Positions 55,215 through 64,000 of a stretch of DNA of 64,000 nucleotides are shown here, piece by piece. The translations under genes were made by a program, and so were the position numbers. The DNA lies in assembly GCA_947034885.2 (NCBI GenBank), contig OX344750.2:15680053-15744052 (forward strand), given 5' to 3'. The notes below the pieces were generated by a model, which was not told the DNA's origin, made no database searches, and was given only the letters and a program-made list of their open reading frames with translations. The first letter of the stretch is position 1; the number at the start of each line of letters is the position of its first letter. This stretch comes from Thuidium tamariscinum (lineage: Eukaryota; Streptophyta; Bryopsida; Hypnales; Thuidiaceae).

Positions 55215-55735
55215 ATTCTAGCACCGGTACAAAATTGGATTTGGCAGTTTTTGCCACTTTTTAGGACATTGTGTGACAATGTCCAGAAAAGTGGAAGAAA
55301 TTGCCAAAAAAAATTTAATTTTAAAATTTAAAATTTTCATTCCCCTCCTCCCTTCTTGTAATTTTTGAAAACCAATATCATTGACAAACACTATGGGACA
55401 ATTCATCCCGTATTTATATTTGTATTCAATATCCATATCCATATCCATATCTATACTCATACTCGTACTTGTATCTAGTATTCATATCCATATCCGTATC
55501 CAATATTCACTATATATTTATATACAATATTATATCTATATCTAGTATTCATATACAATATTGTATCCGTAACCATATTTAGATTAAATTTCACAAGATC
55601 AATGGCTTGTGATTTTTTGGGAAATCAACGGTGATTTTAAGGGTAAGCATTTTCTTTTGAAAAAATCAATGGCTTGTAAATTTTTTGAAAAATGGGGTGG
55701 GGGTGGGGGGGCTAATTAATTGACGGGGGTGTGCA
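55215..55735 (-). mobile_element. Hairpin-ended repeat with ATATCC satellite, copy 2 (inverted)
   Basis: Read on -, it has the same order as copy 1: CTAATTAATT near a G/C-run, AATCAATGG blocks, then the satellite and a terminal hairpin. On + the hairpin is at 55251-55298 (CCACTTTTT-A-GGACATTGT … ACAATGTCC-AGAAAAGTGG). The satellite (ATATCC and variants, 55415-55590) is much longer here than in copy 1. Confidence 0.55.
55415..55590. repeat. ATATCC / TATTCATATC short tandem array
   Basis: Irregular repeats of ATATCC, TCATACTC and TATCTAGTATTC make up this stretch. It lies inside the hairpin-ended repeat and explains a false Met-Asp-rich open frame on the minus strand. Confidence 0.8.
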
Positions 55736-55984
55736 ACTACTTTTCAAGACATTGTATTTTGTTTTGTTTTTAAGAATATCATTACTATTATATCAATAAA
55801 CCAAATTTCAATTCAAATTAGGTATTAAAATATGTCTAATATATATTTGCATGATAGTTTTAGAATCTACTACTAAACTCTGCTATTATTCTATTAAGGT
55901 TAGCATTAAATTTGAAAATTTTGAAAAATGCTATAATAGAAGTATTTTTCAAATATTGTATTTTTTCTATCTAAATATTTTTTT

Positions 55985-56805
55985 AACCCCTTAGCGTTGA
56001 AGGCCTAACCATATCAGAAAACAACCTTGCTTATCAAATTTGGGATCATTTGACCACATAGATTGAAAGATTGTAATGTTTTAGTGTTGAAATAAGATCC
56101 TGAAATTTTCCTAAAAAAAATTTGGAGATCAAATTCAATTTCTAAACCTACTCAAATGAAAAAACTTTACATTTGTAAAATTGATTTGAAATGCCAAAAA
56201 GCAGTGAAAAAAATAGCAAAAAAACACATCTATAGTTGGACTTGCCTCTACAAAATCAATCAATCATAACTTCTTGGATTGATATGATATTTTTATTACA
56301 TCAAGTAGACTAGTATTCATAGCTTTCTTAACAATTTTTTTTGAAAACAAACCATGTCTGAAGAAGTTGTAAGCTAACGAAGTTCACTGTAATGCGAAAA
56401 TGTCTCAATTTTGAACTTTGAATTGCTCCCAAGCATTTAAAACAACATGGATATATTGACATGAAAATTTTACCATATTAAGTAGACTTTATAGAAAACA
56501 AAATCCAATAAATTTTATTGAATACTAGCATTTGATGAAAAAGATACAAGGCCCTGAAGTTATAGCCATATTAATGTAGTGTGGTAAACTCAAATTGAAC
56601 TTGCAAACTATGAATGGCTTTCAAAAACTTAGTACATCTTAAATAGATTTGAAAATTTTATCTCAAAAAGTAGACTAGTATGCACAACTTTTCCAACAAG
56701 ATTTTATTGAATTTGGACATTGGATGCAAAAGTTGTAGCACTTTGAAATTGATTGCTAGACTATGTTGAGGATACTTTTGCTCCCCTTGGATGGTGAGGG
56801 GTTAA
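55985..56805. mobile_element. TTAA-flanked element, diverged subfamily, copy G (821 bp)
   Basis: The left end TTAACCCCTTAGCGTTGAAG and right end GGTGAGGGGTTAA are inverted. Length and ends match the intronic family, but the interior differs, with repeated phrases such as AAGTAGACTAGTAT and AAGTTGTA. It is probably a sister subfamily. Confidence 0.55.
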
Positions 56806-58073
56806 AGAAATAATTTTTTTAGATTTTTGGTATCAATTTTTAAAAGTATTTTTTTTGCTAATTTTAATAGCTGAATGTAATCACCAATCAATCCTCCATT
56901 TAACTTATCAATATACAATTTACCAATAGATTCTTCAATTCTAATGATTGAGTTTCAATATTGTAAAGTACAAATAGAATTTTATGTACCTTACATATGA
57001 GACATATCTATAAAAAGAGTTTTACTAGTCTTTAAAGAATGATTATCATATATACTTTAGCAATTTCAAAATTGTCACTTAAATTCTCTAAATGCAAAAC
57101 TACTTAATATATTTCCCTCAAGGCTATATCACATTTAAAGCACAAACTAAAGGAATTGATATTATCAAGGTTGCAATGCATAGGTTAAATTTTTAGTAGT
57201 ATATTGGAAAGTTTGAGCAATTTATAATCCTCCATTTATTATTAATATAAATAAATAAGAATCAAACTTGAAAATGCGTACCTAGGATCTATTTTCTTGA
57301 GTAGTAATTCAAAAACTATATAATAAGCATCTATTTTCTTAAGGCTAATCTTTTATAAATGAAAAACTATTTTAACATTTGAAATATTTCTATAAAGTAA
57401 CCATATGAATTTTCATATTAAATTTAAATGAGATTTATCATTATATGAAAATAGATATTATATACACATATACCATGTGACCTTTAATTTTGGTCAATGG
57501 TTTGTAATACTAAATTTCAAGAGTTGGAGGGATGCTATTATGTGAGCCTCGGAGTACAAGCCCATGAGCCTAGAAGGCTATACACCTATAATATAAGTGT
57601 CTTTAATAAAGAAATTAACCTTCTATGATTATAGTTACTCATATATATGCTCAAGGCTTACATGCTTATATTTTCATGCTCACATCCTAGCACTAGTGAG
57701 GTGAACGGTCCCCCTTGCTTGTTCCCCCTAAATCATTCTAGACGTGCAAGAGAAAAAAGTTTTGTGTTTTGTGATTGATTGGCTTATCTCATACAACTCT
57801 TCTAGCTAATTTGAAACCCTAATTGCAAATTTGAATTCAAAATGTGCAAATTTTATCATATGTGGAAATTAAAAAATTTGGCATTTACCTTTAGGAATGA
57901 GCAAGGGGGTTGGTTCATGTGACCCATTTCAAGAATTGATCACATACAATGGTGAATAGAATAATGTATGTAAAAAGTGTATTCTTAACTATAAAAATTG
58001 AATTTTAATCCATTTATTGATAATGTGATATTATTGTTCGCAAATTCATTACTTTGCTCTATCTTTTTTTAAT
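56806..58073. other. Intergenic between copy G and the coiled-coil gene
   Basis: Mostly AT-rich with a mildly GC-richer patch at 57540-57740 (GAACGGTCCCCCTTGC). No ends or open frames identify it. The 3' UTR of the minus-strand gene must lie at its right edge. Confidence 0.45.
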
Positions 58074-58267
58074 TCAAGGTCTAAAATATAGAGAGCTAAA
58101 ATATTCTTTATTTGCTTCTATTACATCCTTTCCAACTTCAGAATGTAATGGTCTAGCTACAAAGTCATAACCCAACAAATCTGCTTCATTTAATACTGGT
58201 AAAATTTTGTTTTTTGTCCTCAATAATTCTTGACTTAAGGCTTGAATTTTATTATATTGTTGAATTG
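58074..58267 (-). CDS. Coiled-coil gene, last exon
   Basis: The acceptor reads CTTTTGTAG|CAATTC. It encodes IQQYNKIQALSQELLRTKNK, ILPVLNEADLLGYDFVARPL and the C-terminus YFSSLYFRP followed by TGA. Confidence 0.78.
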
Positions 58268-61200
58268 CTACAAAAGTATATACACAATCCATTCTAATGT
58301 TAGAATTAATAGACTTGCAATATATAATCATTACATCAGTTTTCCATATACATTTTAAATGTTGTATTTAATTCTTATAATTTAAAACATAAATTATCTA
58401 TATCTATATCATTTTAGTAAGAAAATGATTTTTTTCATGATCTTATATATGAGTTTTATAAGAACTTTGAAGACTTGAAATGCCATTAGTAGATTTTTTG
58501 AAAAAATTATATTTATATTTAAAGATTACACTTGATATTTGTATAATAATTGGAAATAAGTAGAAATTATTTCCAGAAATAGAATGTATTATAATATTAG
58601 TAGACGTTTACTTATGTTTTTCAATTGGGCCTTCTTAAACATAGCTTGAAATCTCTGCTCTAATGCTTGTTCTTTTTGTTGTGCGGCTACTATAAATTTA
58701 AAAAAACAAAAAAATATAAAGCATATTAATATCTATCATTTCAGTAGTAAAATATATTGATGGTGCATTATTTTTTCCTCTATCAACAAGAAGTTATATT
58801 AAAACATTTATATTTTATTTTGAAAAATATTTTATATATAGAAAAAATTTTCTACAATTATAATAGAAGTATGGATATTCTTAATGCCATAAAGAGGCTT
58901 CCATTTGTTTGTGTACATGTTGAAAACTTTGCACAATTTCAGTTTTAAAAATAAAGTGCTTACAAGCTAGGTTATTGAAATACTTTTGTCTCAATGGAGT
59001 ACATTGCATTCTTTAAGGAACTTTGAAAATTTCTATTAAAGAATGCAAGTTGAATTTTAGGTAGAGGAAAATCTTCTACACCAAATTTATCCAACTATTT
59101 AATCCACTAAGGACCAAGTTGATGACTTTGGCAAAAAATGACACACTTTCATTAATAGTCACTTCAATCAGATATTCATTTGCAATCATTGACTTGGTCC
59201 TTAATGGATTAAGGTGTTGAATTTGCTATAAAAAAAATCTAAACTTAAACTTAAATTTAAACTTAGCACTAGTAGAACATTATTTCATGGTTCATTATGC
59301 TGTTTAAATTTAGAAATATCATTGCTTATTATTTTAATTAGTACTTAGGATTGTAATATAGGTCTTTATAAAAGTAGGGGTTGTAATTTTCAAGTCCTTT
59401 TTCTTTCTTAAACTTTTTTTCCATTCACTTTGATATTCAAGGAATCTAATTTATTTTTTATATAGGTTAAAAAAATGCACTTAAAATTTATTTTTTTGAT
59501 GGATAGTTTATTAAATTCATACACTATAAATAGACTTGGAAATTTAATTAAGGTAATGAATTAGCTCTCAAGAATAAAGTTGATTTTAAAAGATATTTTA
59601 CATATAGACTGAAAATGAATGATTTTTGAAATTTATAGTAATTTGAAATAATTAGAAATACCAAAAAATAACTTTAAGAAAAGAAAGGGGGTCTAAGGAA
59701 CTCAATACATGTTGGAGTAAACTAATGTGTGCCTTGTAGAAAACCACTATCATTTGAAATGGTTTTGGATTAATCATGTTTAACTCCCAAGGGCTAAATT
59801 GCACTTTTTGACAATGTAGTGATTTTGAGCAATTCACTACAAATGGACTTTTTATTTATTTTTTCTTTGAAATTTTTACAAAACATGTGCTAATAATTTT
59901 CATTACTTTTGAGTACATGGTTAAAAAGTTATTGCATGATATGTGATTATCTTTGATCTTTGGGTAGCCTCGGTAGCTCAAACAAACTTTTTTTAAATTA
60001 CTTTTGAAAAAATAAAAAATAAAAATTGATTCTTTAGAATTATATGCAAATGGGAAGCTTTGAATCATTCCATTATAATTGACGAGATGAAAGTTATAAG
60101 GGATTTTAGTTTGTCGATAGGTATGGTTTTATGGTTAGAAATTCCATATTTTGTAATGAAGTATAAGTATATTAGATTCTTTGTGTTTTGTAAGAAATCA
60201 TGATTCTTTACATGGGATCTAAGATAAATATTTTTCAATTTTTTTGATTGTATCATTCACAATCAAGCTTTCAAGTATTTTACATTGGAAATCCTCTAAA
60301 TATATATTTATTATTATAACTATAAGAATATGAGTAATTTTATAATGGTAAAATATTTTTCGATTAGCAAATAATTGACAAATATTTTATCTCAATTAAA
60401 TTTATTAATATAAATGAATATTTAGATTTGATTTTTGTCAATAAATAAAAATTAATAAGTGTTTAATGCATATAAATTTACATAAAAATTTCATTTCATG
60501 ATAGTTAGGAATTCATCTTAAATTTCAATGTTGTAAAATCTTATGATAGGTTGGCAACACTAATTTTAAAAGTAATTTAAGAAGGCTTGCATTGAAACTT
60601 GTCCGAAGTCTTATTCTAATAATAATCAAATATAAAAGGAAAATAATAATTTCTTAGTAAATATAATTTTACTTACAATTAGAATATAATCATAATTTGA
60701 TTTTAATTCAATTTTTTATATATATCATCAATCATTTTACTTGATTTATTGAAAAATATTGTATATAATGATAGTTTTTCTTAAAGATGTAATATTTATA
60801 TATGACAAAGTTTACTATAAAATGATATAACTTACAACCACTACTACAAAGGCGTGTCAAAAAACTTTGTTCCAAATGTAAGAGTCTTGCTTTAACAAGT
60901 AATTTTGCATTTTGTAACTTAATATTGTTACATTTTTCTTGAATTTGATCAAATACATAGTTTTTGTCTTTTACTCTATAATTTTGCATCTTAATGTTGT
61001 ATTCTAATCTGTTCATTTATATAATGATAACTTATAATATTTATTTCTATTTACAAATGAATATCTAAACAAAATGTTGAACTATACTCCAATTAATGGT
61101 ATGATTTTCTTGAAATATTTATTAATCTATTTATTAAATTGAATTTGTATTAAATGAAAAGATATGTTTAATTTTTTCATGTAATAAACAATATATTTAA

Positions 61201-63175
61201 AATCATATACTTTTTGTTGTACATTTTGCATGATAAAAAAATTTTAATTTGATAAATCAGATGACAACCTTTTTTCAAGTTGTAAACTTTCTGAAGCTGA
61301 AGTTGGATCTTCTCCAATCTTGATTACTTGTTGTGTAGCTACATAAATAAGTAAAGACATAATGTTAGGATAAATTTACTCTTAAGAAATTAGCAAAGCA
61401 ATGATTTTTAGATTTATTATTTTATAAAAATATAAATGTATTAACTTGCACTCTTGAAAATAGTGTTTATAATGATTTGATATAAAATTTAAATTATGCT
61501 TCATTGAAATAACCAAAACAAGGTAAGTTTGTCATTTTAAATCCAATATTTTTCTATAAAATTACTATTGAATTCATTTCATAAATATATTTTAATATTC
61601 ATAGTAAAAATTGATTAATATTTTAACTTTAGAAGTTGAATTAAAATAATCTACTGTAAATATAAGTGCACTATTCATGTATAGATGCACCTTTATTATT
61701 GAATTCAATAACTTTCTAAATTTCTAAACTTTTATAATCTTTTTTGCACACAAAATGGAATTTGGATGTGCTTCTAAGATTACAATATTTGATCCAATAT
61801 TTTGAAATTTTTCTCTAAACTATAAATTTGACGAGTTGTACAATTTACTTAGAAAAAACACTCATGGTCTAAAAGTTAGAGTCTCTATTTAGCATGATAG
61901 GCATAAGAACATTTGTTGATATCTACAATGGGCAAAAAATGGGGCAATTTAGGCAATATTGAGTCCTTATTGAAGGAAGGAGTAGGTGAAGAAAGATTTT
62001 AGGAAGCACTAGTGTGAGTAGTGAAAGGAAGTATGTATTTTGAACTAATTTTCACCATCCATAGAGCTTCTATTCAGTTTACAACTTGAGTCATTTACAA
62101 AGTTGTGCACAACAATGATAAAAAAAAAAGACAAAACAATTGGATGTTATGATATGAAAGAAACAAACTATATTGAAGATTATAAAAATTTTAAAAATTG
62201 TAGGAAGATGCAATTATGAGCAATATTTTGGGAGTAGCAGGGAAGATAATGGGACCTTTTATTCAAAGATGCCCAATTGACATTTTGAGTATTTGGATGT
62301 TCATATATGTCTTTTCATTTCAAAAAGATTTTGAAAGATTTATTTTCATTTATAGTTTTCTATTTTGTGAATTTAAAAATTGATTAAATGTTTTCATCCA
62401 ACACTAAAGTTTTGTTTTCAAAAAGTTAATTTGTAAGAAAAGTTTTGTTTAATGTCAATACTTAGTAGATTCTTGTATTGCAAGAATATTTTGGATGCCT
62501 TAGTCTTTAATGCCTCTAAAATTTGGTAGAATGTGTCTAAGATGATTCTTAGTATAACCAATTTTTACATTCAAAATACATAGTGGAAAAATATCTTGAA
62601 AAACAAAGGTAAAAATTATTTAAAAATATCAAATATCACTCAAATTTTATTTCTTTTACTTAAATTGCAAAAATATTACAATCTTTATTGTCAAAATTTT
62701 GCTAGATTTTTGCCACATGTCTATATAATAGTAGAATAGAAGATCCTACATTTAGAATATCATTTCTAATTTTATTGCCTATTTTAACTTGATACAATAG
62801 TTTTAAGAGTTTTTTGGCAAGAAAAGGCCACAATACTTTTACTAGTTTTCAAGAGATATTTAATATATCTACATTCATGTCTTAAAATCCTATAAATATT
62901 ATGGACCTCAACATTAAGTAATGTTGCTATCCAAATACTTTTACCTATTAAATATTTTTTTCTACTTGGAATGAATTAAATAATATTAGCATAATATTTA
63001 GAGAGAGCAATATTTATAAAATCAATGCCATAAAATAACCCTTTGTAACACGCAAAAGTTGCAATGCACGAATCTTTTCAATAACATGTTGTTGACAAAT
63101 ATGATTCTTGGTAATTTCCCATTCTACAGAATGATTCTCAGCTTTGATTTGTTTTGCAACTTGTAACATTTCAAT
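58074..63175 (-). CDS. Unrecognised coiled-coil protein, last five exons (5' partial)
   Basis: Exons on -, in order of translation: 63175-63040, 61338-61269, 61008-60836, 58689-58612 and 58267-58074. They sum to 651 nt, giving 216 residues plus TGA. Every junction has AG/GT sites and the phases fit. The protein begins here with IEMLQVAKQIKAENHSVEWE and continues CQQHVIEKIRALQLLRVTK. After a short DPTSAS linker it forms long Gln/Lys/Leu heptad-like helices (QLEKRLEYNIKMQNYRV, AQQKEQALEQRFQAMFKKAQ). It ends LLGYDFVARPLHSEVGKD … YFSSLYFRP. It has no signal peptide or membrane segment in the visible part. It could be a cytoskeletal, kinetochore or ciliary coiled coil, but I do not recognise the family. 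The real start lies upstream of 63175. It is convergent with PILS. Confidence 0.75.
58612..58689 (-). CDS. Coiled-coil gene, exon 4 of 5
   Basis: The acceptor reads TTTATAG|TAGCCG and the donor ACATAA|GTAAAC. It encodes AAQQKEQALEQRFQAMFKKA and QLKNI. Confidence 0.75.
59780..60250. mobile_element. TTAA-flanked family, inverted copy F
   Basis: It lies in the 2.1-kb intron between the 60836 and 58689 exons of the coiled-coil gene. Its + strand start TTAACTCCCAAGGGC is the inverse of the family's right end. Further in, GCTTTGAATCATTCCATT and ACTTTTGAGTACATGGTTAA are inverted matches to copy B. The distal end is not clear. Confidence 0.5.
60836..61008 (-). CDS. Coiled-coil gene, exon 3 of 5
   Basis: The acceptor reads TGAACAG|ATTAGA and the donor GTGGTT|GTAAGT. 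It encodes LEYNIKMQNYRVKDKNYVFD, then QIQEKCNNIKLQNAKLL and ARLLHLEQSFLTRLCSSG. Confidence 0.78.
61269..61338 (-). CDS. Coiled-coil gene, exon 2 of 5
   Basis: The acceptor reads TTTATGTAG|CTACAC and the donor AAAAAAG|GTTGTC. It encodes ATQQVIKIGEDPTSASESLQ, then LEK and part of the Arg codon completed by the next exon. Confidence 0.72.
61339..63039 (-). other. Intron of the coiled-coil gene
   Basis: 1.7 kb of AT-rich sequence with a slightly GC-richer patch at 61860-62060. No exon with good borders and no repeat family was recognised. Confidence 0.5.
63040..63175 (-). CDS. Coiled-coil gene, first visible exon
   Basis: The acceptor reads ATTATAG|ATTGAA and the donor ACAAAGG|GTTATT. It encodes IEMLQVAKQIKAENHSVEWE and ends LQLLRVTK plus one base. 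It begins in phase 0. A Met is the third residue, but the good acceptor argues for an upstream exon. Confidence 0.72.
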
Positions 63176-64000
63176 CTATAATGCCAAAAATACACTTTGT
63201 ATGTAGGTTGATTTTCTTTTTGAAATATCATTCTAAATTGCATTCATATCAAAAATATCCTTATATGATTAAAAATTAATAATATTCTTAAGAATCATAT
63301 TTAATAAAAGTATACTATGATTTCATTCCAATCAGCTATTAAAAAAGTTGGTATTCAAATTTAAAAATCTTTAAAATTAAAATATAAAGAATTAATAGGT
63401 CATTTGGATAAAATAAATGAAAAACATTCTATATAATAAAAAAAGGCCAAAAAATTTACATTATTTACAATAATTATGACTAATACCAAACCTTCTAATG
63501 AAACATTAAGTAGAAAATAATGTAAACTAATTTTGATGATAAATTTTGAAATTCAATGTAATCCATTGTAAAAATGAAAATTGTATAAAATTCAAATTGT
63601 ACACCTCAAAAATACTTCCTTCTATTCTATTATTATATTGATTAATAGTAGCAATAGAAAAATGGGTAGCATAGACAATAAAAATTACTTTAGTAAAGAT
63701 GCGCATGAATAATTAAATTAATTGCTTAAGTATTTTTTTGTAGCTGTTTTCAAGGTCTACACAAATTGTATTCTTGCTAGTACATGGGTTCACAAAATCA
63801 ACTTCAAGAGGAATTATATTTTTAATTTTGTTTCAAACTTTATTAAAAAAAATTTCAGGTGCATTAATCAATTTATTTGTATATACATGGTTTAATTATT
63901 TTCCAAGTTTCATGTCATAATACATTTTCACAAGTTTAGAAACTTTGAACTAACTTTGATGCTTAAAAGGCTAGGTTCTACAAGTTGTCTAACTTTTCAA
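63176..64000. other. Region upstream of the visible coiled-coil exons
   Basis: Probably an intron of the minus-strand gene. A patch at 63740-63815 has higher G+C, like an exon, and is open on - (VDFVNPCTSKNTI) as well as on +. The borders are not convincing, so it is not called. Confidence 0.4.

Noticed and set aside
55218-55460. Met-Asp-rich minus-strand frame
   Set aside because: It is a translation of the ATATCC satellite and hairpin repeat.

Overview
The window is plant nuclear DNA of very low G+C: about a quarter to a third G+C by eye over most of its length. It is interrupted by a few small islands of near-normal composition that are exons or young transposons. The low G+C, introns of up to 12 kb and stacked, decayed transposons point to a large repeat-filled seed-plant genome. 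Welwitschia and the endoparasitic Rafflesiaceae are known to look like this, but the species is a guess, not something the sequence proves.

Positions 201-43012 (+ strand) hold one ten-exon gene for a PIN-LIKES (PILS) auxin-transport-facilitator-type membrane protein. The exons add up to 1254 nt (417 residues plus stop), so about 97% of the locus is intron. All exon phases fit. Two points need checking: the splice acceptor of exon 2 lacks AG, and exon 5 has two overlapping donors, of which only the downstream one keeps the frame into exon 6. The introns carry DNA transposon remnants, including a recurrent TTAA-flanked ~0.8-0.9 kb family, a CACTA-like element with an internal 48-bp array, GC-rich Harbinger-like and Mutator-like MITEs, and long CA/TA microsatellites. 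Intron 5 also holds, antisense, the decayed pieces of a multi-exon gene that resembles an amino-DNA methyltransferase.

Positions 43013-58073 are intergenic and transposon-rich. They hold a textbook 90-bp Stowaway MITE with a paralogous empty site nearby, two CACTA-type termini, and a decayed PIF/Harbinger transposon. The latter has a Myb/SANT-like ORF1 pseudogene on + and a DDE transposase pseudogene on -, arranged convergently. A second copy of a hairpin-ended repeat with an internal ATATCC satellite lies further right, followed by a diverged TTAA-flanked repeat.

Positions 58074-63175 (- strand) contain the last five exons of a second host gene, for an unrecognised Gln/Lys-rich coiled-coil protein. 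All splice sites and phases are consistent. Its 5' end lies further right, probably beyond the window. No rRNA, tRNA or CRISPR was seen. The two host genes are convergent and nothing in the sequence suggests that they work together.
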